Shown: piece after piece, positions 7,911-17,480 of the stretch
Numbering within the stretch: position 1 is the stretch's first letter
Layout: each line of letters starts with the position of its first letter
DNA from: Acidobacteriaceae bacterium
GTDB taxonomy: Bacteria > Acidobacteriota > Terriglobia > Terriglobales > Acidobacteriaceae
DNA length: 64,000 nucleotides
Assembly: GCA_028283655.1 (NCBI GenBank)
Contig: JAPWKE010000003.1
Coordinates: forward strand, 558,001 to 622,000
Direction of reading: 5' to 3'
Translations under genes and position numbers: made by a program
The notes under the pieces: generated by a model
The model's database searches: none
Told to the model about the DNA's origin: nothing
Seen by the model: the letters and a program-made list of their open reading frames with translations, nothing else

Positions 7911-9254
7911 CTACCAGCTCTGGGTCGCTACGATCTGCGGGACGCTGTTGTGGCCGTTGATCACGTTTGTGCGAACGACGATCTGGATGTTGCGGTTCGC
8001 TTTCAACACGCCGTCGGGAAGCAGTTGTGAAAGCTCCTTATCGGTGACCAGGTCCGCAGCAGCTTCAGTGCCGTGGTTTCCGAGGCCGCCGATGGCGATC
8101 AGCCATTTCCCCGTATCGGGCTGGAGGACTTTGGTGATGATGGCGTAGTCGACCGATGACGCGGTGTAGCCGACGTCGCCGGGGCTCTTCCACTTCAAAT
8201 CTCCGGGAGCTTGACTGTCTTCAATCCACTGCACGTCCGTCTTCGGGTCCACGGCGACATGGAAGCGGAGCTTCGACAGCAAGACGAGGCTCCAATCGTT
8301 GTCGAAGGCGCCGATGAGGATGGCAGGACCACGACGGAGCTCGTCGATGGTCAGTTGTGAGCTCCTCTGGAGGACAAATGCGCTTCCATGCGAGCCCATC
8401 CAGTACGTCAGCTTGTTCATCGCGATCGTATCGACGTAGGGAACGAGCGGGATATCGGACTCAGAGATGTGGTGACTCGCGGTTGCCGTGCCCGCGATGA
8501 CCGCTGAGACGCGGCTTGGCCAGTCCTTCTCGTTCAAACTCTGTGGCGTATCGTCGGAAACGCAGAGGATGATGGGCGTGCGGTCGGCTACGAGGGGCGT
8601 CCAGAAAGCGGTCTGCTTTGCACTCTCTTTCACTAGTTCCTTGGGGCGAACCAGCCAGGCGGTGAAAAGACAGGTGATCGCGCAGGCCGCAAGCAGCAGC
8701 AAAAGAAAGCCCCACTTTGCAGAACGGCTGGTTTCGGCCGATTGGGCAATTGGCCCACTCTTATTCGAGCCTAGAGGCGCTTGTTCGAGAGGGGAAAGGG
8801 GGACAGCGAGAACCTCTGCTGCAGCCTCACCCGGCTTCTGTCCTTGTTCGTGGACTACGGGCGGGATCGTCGACTTTGAGACAAACGAAGCCCGATAACT
8901 CCCCGGAGGGATGCTGATCCGAAGGTTCGACTCTGTTCCTTCAGCCTGGTAGAACTGCGCAAGCCTCTTACGTACCTCGGACGCGCGAAGGCGCACCACC
9001 GGGTCGTCGCCCGGTTCGTAGTCTGCTTTGCGCCCGAAGACCTCGGATCCGATGACGCGCTCGCGGAGAAGATTCTCCTCGCCGGAGAGCGTGTGTTCGA
9101 CGACATAACGGAGGAGAGTGCTGCATTGCGCTGAGGTCTTGAATGGTCGACTGGCCAGAATCTCATCGAGTGCTCCGAGCACGCGGGCATCCTCAACCTG
9201 CTGGTTCAGCGGCTTGGGTGGCGTGTTTGCGGGGGATAGCTCGAGATCGTTCAA
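7911..9254 (-). CDS. Regulator A: membrane-anchored winged-helix sensor-like protein
   Basis: This 447-residue protein (TTG start) has three parts. Residues about 25-125 look like an OmpR/CadC-type winged helix: helix LLRYVVEHTL, the segment GSEVFGRKADYEPGDDP, a recognition-like helix VVRLRASEVRKRLAQFY and a wing LRISIPPGSYRASF. A Pro/Ala-rich linker leads to one membrane helix at about 181-202. The remaining 240 residues should be extracytoplasmic and share with regulator C the blocks GPAILIGAFDNDW and LGNHGTEAAADLVT. The architecture matches ToxR/CadC one-component regulators. The winged-helix assignment is my structural inference, and such proteins are usually left hypothetical in Acidobacteria. 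It is divergent from the TonB receptor operon, with a 380-bp shared promoter region, and is followed by the GH2 gene. Confidence 0.8.
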   Translation of the reverse strand: MNDLELSPANTPPKPLNQQVEDARVLGALDEILASRPFKTSAQCSTLLRYVVEHTLSGEENLLRERVIGSEVFGRKADYEPGDDPVVRLRASEVRKRLAQFYQAEGTESNLRISIPPGSYRASFVSKSTIPPVVHEQGQKPGEAAAEVLAVPLSPLEQAPLGSNKSGPIAQSAETSRSAKWGFLLLLLAACAITCLFTAWLVRPKELVKESAKQTAFWTPLVADRTPIILCVSDDTPQSLNEKDWPSRVSAVIAGTATASHHISESDIPLVPYVDTIAMNKLTYWMGSHGSAFVLQRSSQLTIDELRRGPAILIGAFDNDWSLVLLSKLRFHVAVDPKTDVQWIEDSQAPGDLKWKSPGDVGYTASSVDYAIITKVLQPDTGKWLIAIGGLGNHGTEAAADLVTDKELSQLLPDGVLKANRNIQIVVRTNVINGHNSVPQIVATQSW

Positions 9255-9634
9255 CGTTTCAGCCCGAAAAACAATGTACAGTACCTCTCCGGGGTTGTCA
9301 CCTAGTTTCCTTGTTTTGTGATAGTTAACTGGAGTCGCTAAGAACAGAACAGTACTGTGCCTTGCTACCTGTTCTTTCCGCGATGTTTCCTTGCTCCCGG
9401 CTCAGAAAACACCCAGCTTGCACTACCGAACGACGAACAGATCATGTTCGCGTTCCTGGCCCAAGGGATGTTTCGCGTTAGCCGAGAGGCAGGGAAGCAA
9501 TGAAGGACGTCGTATCAGAGATTGTTTCGCACAGAGAGAAAGAGGGGCAGGTATGCCTCTACAGTCCGTGTGCGAATACGGAAATCTACGCCGTGCAGCA
9601 TAGCCGATCCCAGTCGAGCAGTTTTGGAGGCTTC
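9255..9634. promoter_or_regulatory. Divergent promoter region between regulator A and TonB receptor
   Basis: This 380-bp non-coding stretch separates the divergent starts. The heptamer ACAGTAC occurs twice: within TGTACAGTAC at 9275-9284, close to the regulator start, and within the perfect palindrome ACAGTACTGT at 9349-9358. Their spacing and symmetry suit an operator. From 9500 the receptor reading frame is open but encodes no signal peptide until the ATG at 9635, so I treat 9500-9634 as leader. Core promoters could not be assigned with confidence. Confidence 0.45.
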
Positions 9635-12600
9635 ATGAATCAAGCACTCACGCGCCGGTCGAAGATGACGGTGCTTTGGATTCTCTTTCTGGGAATCGCA
9701 TCGGTGATCCTTCCCCGGACCCTATTCGCGCAGGTTGACACCGCCACTGTGAGCGGTCTGGTCGTAGATGCGGATAAGGCCCTCGTTCCGGGCGCCACCG
9801 TCGTCATTCAGAACAAGAACAACAAGTTCACGCGCAAAGGCCTGACGAATGGCTCGGGCAACTTCACCTTTCCGAGTATCGCCTGGGGTGACTACGACCT
9901 GACGATCACGGCGAACGGTTTCCAGACCACGACCGTACACGGCGTTCACCTGAACCCCGGCGACAGCCGTACGCTTTCGGAGATCACGCTCCGCGTCGGA
10001 TCGCAATCTGAGGTGATCACGGTCTCCGGCCAGTCGCTCACACAGATCGACGACACAGGCGAGCGCAGTTCGCTGATCACATCGGACGAAATCAGCAAAT
10101 TGACGCTGCAGGGACGCGATGTCACCGAGTTGCTGAAGACGCTTCCGGGCGCGGCGATCAATACGGGTAATGCTTCCTTCAACCAAGCGGTGAGCAATAC
10201 CACCTACGACAACAGCAACACGCAGATCGGCGGCGCGTCGGGCGGCTACTCCATGAGCGGCTCGCCGGTGAACGGCGTGAGCATCCGGACAGACGGCGCG
10301 AACATCACCGATCCAGGCACGTATTCCGGTGGTCTTCAGAATGTGAACACCGAGGCTGTGGCCGAGGTGAAGGTGTCGCAGCAGAACTTTGGCGCTGACA
10401 CTGCCAATGGCCCGATCGTTATCAATGCGGTGACGAAGTCGGGTGGAACCTCTTTCCACGGATCGCTTTATGTAAACGGCCGCAGCAGCCAGTTCAACTC
10501 CACGGACGCGTTTGCGAAGGTGCTCGGCTACCAGAAGCCCCCCGATCGCTACATCTATACCGGTGCAACCTTCGGTGGTCCGGTCATGATCCCGGGGACG
10601 GATATCAACCACAATAAGCGCCTCACCTTCTTCATTCAGGGTGAGAACCTGGCGCAGCGCAATACGTACGCGTACGGTAGCGCGAGCAGCGCTATCCAGA
10701 CGGCGCTCGTTCCCACGGCAGCGATGCGTCTCGGAGATTTCAGCGCGACACAGATCGCCAAGTATCTTCCTCCGGGTGAAACCGTCTGCACGGGCACGAA
10801 CACCTGCCCCACCGCCTACGACCTTTTCTCTGGCGTTCGTTCCGTTCCGGTAAGCAATGCTTACGGCGCACCGATCACCTGCAATGGCAATACCGGCAAT
10901 GATTGCCTTTCTGGAACCAACGGCATTGATCCGGGTGCGAAGGCGATCGTGAACTCGATGCCGCTGCCGAACACGCCGAATGGCCAAACGACGGCAGGCT
11001 ACTTCAACTATCAGCACCAGAACCTCGTACCGAACAATCTCTGGACGACGCACGGCAAGCTCGATTACAAGCCGAACGAGCGCCACAGCTTCTCGCTGAG
11101 CTACACCCAGGAGTTCGGAAATACCATCGTGCCGCAAGCGACCGACTACTTTGCTGCAGGTAACTCGGGTGGCTTGCTTGCGCCTGGTTATGGTGCGTCG
11201 CGCAACGCTCATACGCACAGCGGCTCATTCAACTGGACGAGCACGTGGTCGGCAACGCTGACCAATGAGTTCTTCATCAACGCTGCTTATAACGACCACT
11301 ACGATAGCCCGCTGCATCCGAGCCAGCTCTTCAGCTCCGCGATCGGCTACCCCTACCAAGGCGCATACGCCAACAAGACGAACGAACCGCCCAACTTTGT
11401 GGACTACGGTTACGATGGTCTGCCTCTCTCCATCGTGCCTGATTACTCGCATGGTCCGATGTTCTCGAAGACCTTCGTCCCGGGTATCGGCGATAACCTC
11501 ACGAAGGTGATCGGCCGCCACACACTCAAGGCTGGTTTTGACTTCGAGCGTCCTACGGTCAACAACATCCAGGTCAACGGAAGCGTCTTCGCACCGCAAG
11601 GTTCGATTACGAATTACTATCTGCCGTCGACCTTCGCTTTGCCCACGGTAGCAACGAACCCGGCGGGCGCGCAGACCAAGTGGTACAGCACCTGCTACGC
11701 CAGCTTTGATCAGCAGTGCACCCGGTTCAACGGCAATAGCAACAGCCTGGCGAACTTCATGACAGGCAGCTTCTCTGGCTACTACCAGGCGAACACCAAT
11801 CCGCAGCTTGATCTCTACAACTGGTCGAACTCGTTCTATGTGACAGACGACTTTAAACTGACCAAGCGTCTGACGGTGACTGCCGGTCTTCGTTTCGAGC
11901 ATTTGGGCCGCTGGATCGACAAGCACGGTTACGGTGTTCCAGTATGGCGTCCTGATCTTTATCGCAACGATCCGATCGGCTCGTCGCAGGTTCCGTTGCC
12001 TGGCTTCCGTTGGCACTCGATTGACCAGAACACACCGCTGAGCGGTTTCCCGACGCGTGCTCTGTTCTACTCACCGCGCTTCGGCATGAAGTGGGATGTC
12101 TACGGAAACGGCACGACGATCGTCAGCGGTGGATGGGGTATGTTCCGATTCCACGAAGGCCAGCTCGACTTTGAAAACATGCTGGCTGTAACGAACGGTC
12201 AGCGCACGTTGACGGTTTCCAATCCCTATCAGACGGGTGGTTTGCGCTTCAACTACATCAATGGTCTCGGCGTAAGCCCTGACCCCAGCAACGTGAGTTC
12301 GACGTTCGATGCTTCGGCGACCGGCTTCGCGACGACGACGACCACGGTCTATGGTGTGGCGGCAAACGACAACCAGTCTCCGTTGACACAAAGCTACAGC
12401 TTCACGGTGACGCAGGCCATGCCGAAGGACGTGATCTTCTCTCTCGGCTACGCGGGCAACCTCAGTTCGAACCTTCTGAATGATGGATCGAACCAGCAGA
12501 TCGTGGCCGATAACGTCAATGCAATTCCGGTAGGGGGTCTCTTCAAGGCGAATCCGAATCCGCAGAGCAACTACTACGGCATTACGTATACGCCCGCGAA

Positions 12601-13471
12601 TACCAATAGCATTTCGGCGGCGGAGCTGAATGACTATCGACCGTATCCGCGCTATTCACAGTTGCAGGTCGTGCAGCACACGCTGTACTCCAACTACAAC
12701 TCGCTGCAGTTGGTGGTGAGCCGCTACAAGCCGCACTTCAGCTTCAATGCGAACTATACGTTCTCGAAGACGATGGGCGTGCGTGGATCGTTCAACACCG
12801 GTATCCCGGGCGACTCGTTCAACATGCGGAACAACTATGGTCCTCTGTCGTACGATCGCTCACAGATTCTGAATAGCTGGTACGACTTCAACATCGGCGA
12901 TCCGTACAAGGGCGCACGCATCCTGCGCGCGTTGCTGAATGGTTGGGAGGTCTCTGGCAACACGCAACTGCAGAGCGGACAGAACCTGCAGTCGACCGGC
13001 TTCACGTCGAACTTCTCTGCACAGGGACAGGTGAATGCGACGACGAGTCAGCAAGCCTATCAGGTGAACAATCTGTCGTTCCTGGGTACGCCGGATGTGT
13101 CGTTGCAGCCAACGCTCATCTGCAACCCTGGCTCGAACCTGGCGAAGAACCAGTACATCAACGGAGCCTGCTTCGCACTGCCGACGCAGGGAGGAGCAAA
13201 CGGCCCCTTCATCTACCCGTATGTTCACGGACCGGCAAACTTCGATACGGACTTGAGTGCGATCAAGAACTTCAAGATGGCGAATGAAAGGAACCTGCAG
13301 GTGCGTCTTGCTGGCTTCAACTTCATCAACCATCCGCTTCCGACGTACACCAACAAGTCCCCCAATCAAACGAACCTTGTCTTCCCGACGGCGAACAACA
13401 CCGACTTCGGCAAGATCACGTACCGCTCAGGTCGAAGGATCGTGGAGATTGCGATCAAGTACAGCTTCTAG
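9635..13471 (+). CDS. TonB-dependent receptor, Oar-like, with CarboxypepD-regulatory domain
   Basis: I choose the ATG at 9635: GGAGG at 9626-9630 precedes it and the frame then begins with a signal peptide (basic TRRSK, hydrophobic core, cleavage near FAQ). A start at 9500 would put 45 unlikely residues in front. The 1278-residue protein has a carboxypeptidase-regulatory-like beta-sandwich at about 33-125 (TATVSGLVVDADKALVPGA), a plug domain (about 130-300, containing TLQGRDVTELLKTLPGAA) and a long C-terminal outer-membrane barrel rich in aromatic beta strands, ending in IKYSF with a terminal Phe. These Oar/CarbopepD-type receptors are the usual acidobacterial partners of glycan loci. It is the first gene of the hemicellulose operon and probably imports xylan- or mannan-derived oligosaccharides; the substrate is inferred from neighbours. 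Confidence 0.93.
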   Translation: MNQALTRRSKMTVLWILFLGIASVILPRTLFAQVDTATVSGLVVDADKALVPGATVVIQNKNNKFTRKGLTNGSGNFTFPSIAWGDYDLTITANGFQTTTVHGVHLNPGDSRTLSEITLRVGSQSEVITVSGQSLTQIDDTGERSSLITSDEISKLTLQGRDVTELLKTLPGAAINTGNASFNQAVSNTTYDNSNTQIGGASGGYSMSGSPVNGVSIRTDGANITDPGTYSGGLQNVNTEAVAEVKVSQQNFGADTANGPIVINAVTKSGGTSFHGSLYVNGRSSQFNSTDAFAKVLGYQKPPDRYIYTGATFGGPVMIPGTDINHNKRLTFFIQGENLAQRNTYAYGSASSAIQTALVPTAAMRLGDFSATQIAKYLPPGETVCTGTNTCPTAYDLFSGVRSVPVSNAYGAPITCNGNTGNDCLSGTNGIDPGAKAIVNSMPLPNTPNGQTTAGYFNYQHQNLVPNNLWTTHGKLDYKPNERHSFSLSYTQEFGNTIVPQATDYFAAGNSGGLLAPGYGASRNAHTHSGSFNWTSTWSATLTNEFFINAAYNDHYDSPLHPSQLFSSAIGYPYQGAYANKTNEPPNFVDYGYDGLPLSIVPDYSHGPMFSKTFVPGIGDNLTKVIGRHTLKAGFDFERPTVNNIQVNGSVFAPQGSITNYYLPSTFALPTVATNPAGAQTKWYSTCYASFDQQCTRFNGNSNSLANFMTGSFSGYYQANTNPQLDLYNWSNSFYVTDDFKLTKRLTVTAGLRFEHLGRWIDKHGYGVPVWRPDLYRNDPIGSSQVPLPGFRWHSIDQNTPLSGFPTRALFYSPRFGMKWDVYGNGTTIVSGGWGMFRFHEGQLDFENMLAVTNGQRTLTVSNPYQTGGLRFNYINGLGVSPDPSNVSSTFDASATGFATTTTTVYGVAANDNQSPLTQSYSFTVTQAMPKDVIFSLGYAGNLSSNLLNDGSNQQIVADNVNAIPVGGLFKANPNPQSNYYGITYTPANTNSISAAELNDYRPYPRYSQLQVVQHTLYSNYNSLQLVVSRYKPHFSFNANYTFSKTMGVRGSFNTGIPGDSFNMRNNYGPLSYDRSQILNSWYDFNIGDPYKGARILRALLNGWEVSGNTQLQSGQNLQSTGFTSNFSAQGQVNATTSQQAYQVNNLSFLGTPDVSLQPTLICNPGSNLAKNQYINGACFALPTQGGANGPFIYPYVHGPANFDTDLSAIKNFKMANERNLQVRLAGFNFINHPLPTYTNKSPNQTNLVFPTANNTDFGKITYRSGRRIVEIAIKYSF

Positions 13472-13507
13472 TCGAACGGCGAAAGCCACATTCGAGCAGC
13501 AGATTTC

Positions 13508-13523
13508 GGGGCCGCGAAGCCCC
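13508..13523 (+). promoter_or_regulatory. Intercistronic hairpin
   Basis: GGGGC at 13508-13512 pairs with GCCCC at 13519-13523 in the 63-bp gap between the receptor gene and the NHL protein gene. There is no T run. AGGAG follows directly as the ribosome binding site for the ATG at 13535. It may protect or partly attenuate the operon mRNA. Confidence 0.35.
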
Positions 13524-13534
13524 AGGAGAAGAGC

Positions 13535-16500
13535 ATGATCAGGGTCAAAGAAGTTTTCAAACGAATCAAGGTCGTCGGTTGTGCAGTCCTTGCGGGCGCG
13601 ACCGCTTTCGCAGCGGAAGGCGCGGCGCAGGCGCAGTCGACGCCGTTGTATCTCATATCTCAAACCACCGCCGTCAACGCAGCTGCGACGGCAGGGTACG
13701 GTACTCCGATCGGCAACATGGTTGCGGACAAGTTCGGCAACGTCTACGCGCCGGACCTCTACGCGTCGCGGGTGCTGGAGTTTCCGGCCAATGGCGGGGC
13801 TGCCATCGTCGTGTTCTCGGAAAAGAACCCGAGTACGCTTGTGGGCGGTGTCGGCATGGACGCCTCAGGCGCGCTATACGTCACGCTCGTCTATGGTCCT
13901 GCAGGCGCCACAGACTCGGGTGTCTATCGTCTTCCTCTGACCACATCCGGCATTCAGCCGTATGTCTACACGGGTGCTGCGCCACCCATCTGCACCGCAG
14001 GCGCTACGACCGCATGCACGTATGGCAATTTCGTGCAGACCGCGGGCTACTATTACTTCGGCCAGGCCATCGCGTTCGACGGCACGGGTAATGGCTACTT
14101 TGCGATGTCCGGCGGCGGTATCGGCGCGAACGTCATCCTCCAGTGCAATGCTGCATGCGCCTCAGACACCGGGAACGCATCGGTCTACCTCAATTCGCTT
14201 CCTTCTGCTCCGACTTCGATCGCTGCGTCTGCCGGTGGCGATCTCTACTGGGTGGATGGACATAGCGTCTACTACTCGAAGTCTGCCTCGGGCACGTACT
14301 CGGTCTTCGACGGCACTCTGGGTGCGGCGACGGGCGTCAGCTTCGACCGCGCCGGAAACCTGTACGTCTCCGGCGGCGCGGGGACATACGAGTACCCGTT
14401 GATCAGTGGCGTGCTTGTCTCATCCTCGAAGTTCCTGGTTTCCAACCAGACGTCTACCGCTGGCCCTGCCATCGACAACAACGGAAACATCTTCACCGCG
14501 CCCTACTACGGTGCGGTCATGGAAACCTCGCTCTTCAACGCAAATCTTGGCTCTTCGCCGGTGGGCACAGCGGCTGCACCGACAACGCTCACGGTCAACT
14601 TCATCTCGCCGGGAACAATTGCCTCGATCACCGCCTCCGGTAACACCGGCTCTTCCGCTGAGTATGTCGTGAGCGCCAACACCTGCAACGGTGCAGCGCA
14701 ACCGATCAACGGAAGCTGCACCTTCGCTGTGACCTTCACGCCGAGTGCCGTTGGTATTCGCCGTGGCGGGGTTGTCATCACAGACACCGCAGGTAACACC
14801 ACGACGGCATATCTCACGGGCGTCGGCACGGGCACAGGTTTTGCCGTTGACCCGGGCACTCCCTCCACCGTGACGAGCGCGCTCAAAGCGCCTTCGGGCA
14901 TGACTGTCGACGCGTCGAAGTCGCTCTACGTGGCGGACGCCACTGCGGGCACTGTCACTCGCTATCCCACGGGTTCTTCCACGGGCACCGTTGTCGCTTC
15001 GAGCCTGAACAAGCCGACAGGCGTTGCGCTCGATGCTTCGGGCAATCTGCTGGTGGTGGAACAGGGCGCGAACGACGTTCGAGTATTCGCTCGTTCGGCA
15101 ACCAGCTCCACGGGATTTGCCACGACGTCCACCGTCTTCGCCTCAGGCCTGAATGCGCCGACCGATGTCGTTGCCTCAGGGCTCGGAGTGGTCTTCGTGT
15201 CGAATACAGGCGCGCATGAGGTGCGTCAGTATCCGAACCCCTCGCGTCTTCCTTCCATGTCGCAGTATGCAAGCTACGGCATTTCGTTGAACGCTCCTGC
15301 GGGCCTCGCAGTGGATTCGCAGGGTGACTTGTTCATCGCGGACACTGCAGGCAATCAGGTCGTTGAAATCTCTTCGACTGGCGTGCAGACCTCACTCGGA
15401 AGCGGACTCAGTGCGCCGACCGGCGTTGCTGCAGAGGCTTCCGGCAGCATCATCATCGCGGACCAGGGCAACGGTCGTCTGGTGCGCATCCCTTACGAGG
15501 CCGCAGGTCTCACAACTACGGATGAGGTTGTTCTTCCTCAGCCTGTCGTCAATCCATATGCGGTTCGTCTGGCCTCTGACGGAACGCTGTTTGTCTCCGA
15601 CAATCAGGGTGCTGTGGTGGACAGCCTCAGCCGCACTGCGGGCACGGTGAACTTCGGCATCAGCAACGTCAACACGCTCTCGGCCTCGCAGGCGATCATC
15701 GTATCGAGCACAGGTACGAATCCTTTGACGCTGGGAACGCCGTTCTACGCTGCGGTTCCTGCTAACACTGGCTTTACGCTCACGGCAGGTGTCGTAGGAA
15801 CACCTTGCACCAGCGGCACGCTTGCCTCGGGTGCGGACTGCAGCCTTAGCTCCACCTTCGATCCGACAACCACCGGCGCCAAGACATACGCTGTTCCTTT
15901 CAACACCACCGCTATCAACACCTCTTCGCCTTCGGTCACGCTGACGGGGCAGGGCGTGCAACTCGTGGCGGTGAACATCACGGTGGCTCAGACCCCTGCC
16001 GGTGCTGTCTCGTATGGCACCAGCGTGAAGCTCACGGCGACCGTGGCTTCGGCGGGTACTTCTACCGGGACGCCAACGGGCAACCTCATCTTCACCATCG
16101 ACGGTACGGCGTATAAGGCGATTGTGCTGGCTAACGGACAGGCTTCTTTGACTCTGTCCTCGTTGTCGACGGGAACCCACACAGTTGTGGCAAGCTATGG
16201 CGGCGATGCGACGTTTGCGTCGGGAAGCGTGACCGCCGCTTCGATCGTGGTGAACCCGGCGACGACCACGGGTACCTTGACGATTGCTGCCAGCGGCCTT
16301 ACGCCGCTGTCGGCAGCCACCACGGATACCGTCACACTCACCACGACGATTATGCCGTCGATCGCTGGAACGCTGAACGGAACGGTGACCTACTACACCG
16401 GCACCACAGTGCTCGGCACGGCGACGGTCAACCAGACCAACCCTGTGAGTGCCACGTATCCCGCAGGGCAGTATGCGGCGATTCTGACGCTTTCAGGACT

Positions 16501-17410
16501 CAACCCCGGCGCGTACCCGATCTACGCGGTCTTCACACCGGCAGCGAACTACACCGGCTTTACGACACCGGCGCAGACGTTGACCATCGTCTCCGCTCCG
16601 ACGTACGGCATTACAGAGGACACGACGACTCTCACTGCAAGTGCAACACAGTACGGTATCGCGAACCTGACCGTGAGTTCTTACGCGGGCTTCCAGGCAG
16701 GCGTTTCTCTTAGCTGCTCTGGTCTGCCGGTGAACTCTTACTGCATCTTCCGCCCTGCGTCCGTGTCGCTCACCTCGAGCGGAACGAGCATTCCTCAGCA
16801 GCTCACCCAGATGCAGGTTCGAGTCGATCAGAACCCGACCAACATCAACAGTGCTGCGGGTTTCGGGCTCATCGGAGGCGCACTTGCCTTCACGTTGCTG
16901 CTCGCGCTGCGCAGGAATCACTCGGCTAAGAAGTTGGTGAGCTGCTCGCTGGTCTTCGCCGCTGTCTCGATGACTGCGGCCATGGTTACGGCCTGCGGCT
17001 CCAGCAACACGCCCTATCCCACGCCTGCGGGTACGTACACGATCAAGCTGCAGTCCACGGCAACTCCGTTGGTGAACGGTGCAGCTCCGGTCGTGTACAA
17101 CATCGCTCGTATCAAGGTCGCCACGGTGAATGGCGTGAACGTTGCGCACATCATCACAACAGCCACCAACTCGTTTACCACTGGCAACGTCATCCAGATA
17201 TCCGGGAACTCGAACGCCGCCTTCAATGGCTCGTTCACCGTTCTCGGAACCTCGGTGGATAACGATCCGAACGACGCACCATACACAGGTGTGGCGCAAG
17301 TCGATATCTCCGCGGGCAGCGTTGCGGTCGGTACGACTTCCACCGGTGGTGCGCTGCGTCAATCCAACGTCAGCATCCCCGATCAAACCTTCACGCTGAT
17401 CGTGAAGTAA
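13535..17410 (+). CDS. Secreted NHL-repeat/Ig-like surface protein
   Basis: The 1291-residue protein has a signal peptide (cleavage near QAQS, about residue 36). Two sets of NHL-type beta-propeller repeats follow (about 45-340 and 440-700, with repeated units such as GVALDASGNLLVVEQG and GLAVDSQGDLFIADTAG). These are separated and followed by Ig-like modules with the pattern CTFAVTFTPSAVG (about 350-430 and 705-810) and by Big_3-type Ig domains (about 815-1090). Near the C-terminus comes a hydrophobic segment (about 1109-1127) followed by basic residues, a second hydrophobic stretch and a lipobox-like MVTAC with Cys1154, then a final beta domain. It follows the TonB receptor by 63 bp with a good ribosome binding site, so it is in the same operon. 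I infer a glycan-binding or scaffold role like that of SusD; no catalytic motif is seen. Confidence 0.85.
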   Translation: MIRVKEVFKRIKVVGCAVLAGATAFAAEGAAQAQSTPLYLISQTTAVNAAATAGYGTPIGNMVADKFGNVYAPDLYASRVLEFPANGGAAIVVFSEKNPSTLVGGVGMDASGALYVTLVYGPAGATDSGVYRLPLTTSGIQPYVYTGAAPPICTAGATTACTYGNFVQTAGYYYFGQAIAFDGTGNGYFAMSGGGIGANVILQCNAACASDTGNASVYLNSLPSAPTSIAASAGGDLYWVDGHSVYYSKSASGTYSVFDGTLGAATGVSFDRAGNLYVSGGAGTYEYPLISGVLVSSSKFLVSNQTSTAGPAIDNNGNIFTAPYYGAVMETSLFNANLGSSPVGTAAAPTTLTVNFISPGTIASITASGNTGSSAEYVVSANTCNGAAQPINGSCTFAVTFTPSAVGIRRGGVVITDTAGNTTTAYLTGVGTGTGFAVDPGTPSTVTSALKAPSGMTVDASKSLYVADATAGTVTRYPTGSSTGTVVASSLNKPTGVALDASGNLLVVEQGANDVRVFARSATSSTGFATTSTVFASGLNAPTDVVASGLGVVFVSNTGAHEVRQYPNPSRLPSMSQYASYGISLNAPAGLAVDSQGDLFIADTAGNQVVEISSTGVQTSLGSGLSAPTGVAAEASGSIIIADQGNGRLVRIPYEAAGLTTTDEVVLPQPVVNPYAVRLASDGTLFVSDNQGAVVDSLSRTAGTVNFGISNVNTLSASQAIIVSSTGTNPLTLGTPFYAAVPANTGFTLTAGVVGTPCTSGTLASGADCSLSSTFDPTTTGAKTYAVPFNTTAINTSSPSVTLTGQGVQLVAVNITVAQTPAGAVSYGTSVKLTATVASAGTSTGTPTGNLIFTIDGTAYKAIVLANGQASLTLSSLSTGTHTVVASYGGDATFASGSVTAASIVVNPATTTGTLTIAASGLTPLSAATTDTVTLTTTIMPSIAGTLNGTVTYYTGTTVLGTATVNQTNPVSATYPAGQYAAILTLSGLNPGAYPIYAVFTPAANYTGFTTPAQTLTIVSAPTYGITEDTTTLTASATQYGIANLTVSSYAGFQAGVSLSCSGLPVNSYCIFRPASVSLTSSGTSIPQQLTQMQVRVDQNPTNINSAAGFGLIGGALAFTLLLALRRNHSAKKLVSCSLVFAAVSMTAAMVTACGSSNTPYPTPAGTYTIKLQSTATPLVNGAAPVVYNIARIKVATVNGVNVAHIITTATNSFTTGNVIQISGNSNAAFNGSFTVLGTSVDNDPNDAPYTGVAQVDISAGSVAVGTTSTGGALRQSNVSIPDQTFTLIVK

Positions 17411-17424
17411 CCAAGCAAACCACG

Positions 17425-17463
17425 TGTCGAGGGTTGCCAGGTGTACCTCTGCGATCCTCGACA
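17425..17463 (+). promoter_or_regulatory. Intercistronic stem-loop
   Basis: TGTCGAGG at 17425-17432 pairs exactly with CCTCGACA at 17456-17463 in the gap between the NHL protein and the next hydrolase. An inner AGGT/ACCT pair could extend it. It lacks a T run and ends 17 bases before the ATG at 17481, just before the GAGGA ribosome binding site. It may therefore attenuate expression or stabilise the transcript rather than terminate it. Confidence 0.4.
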
Positions 17464-17480
17464 ACCTGCAAAGAGGAAGT

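Noticed and set aside
9722-11218. 498-codon minus-strand open frame inside the first TonB receptor
   Set aside because: Arg/Val-rich, low-motif translation typical of the antisense of GC-rich coding DNA; the plus-strand receptor is unambiguous.
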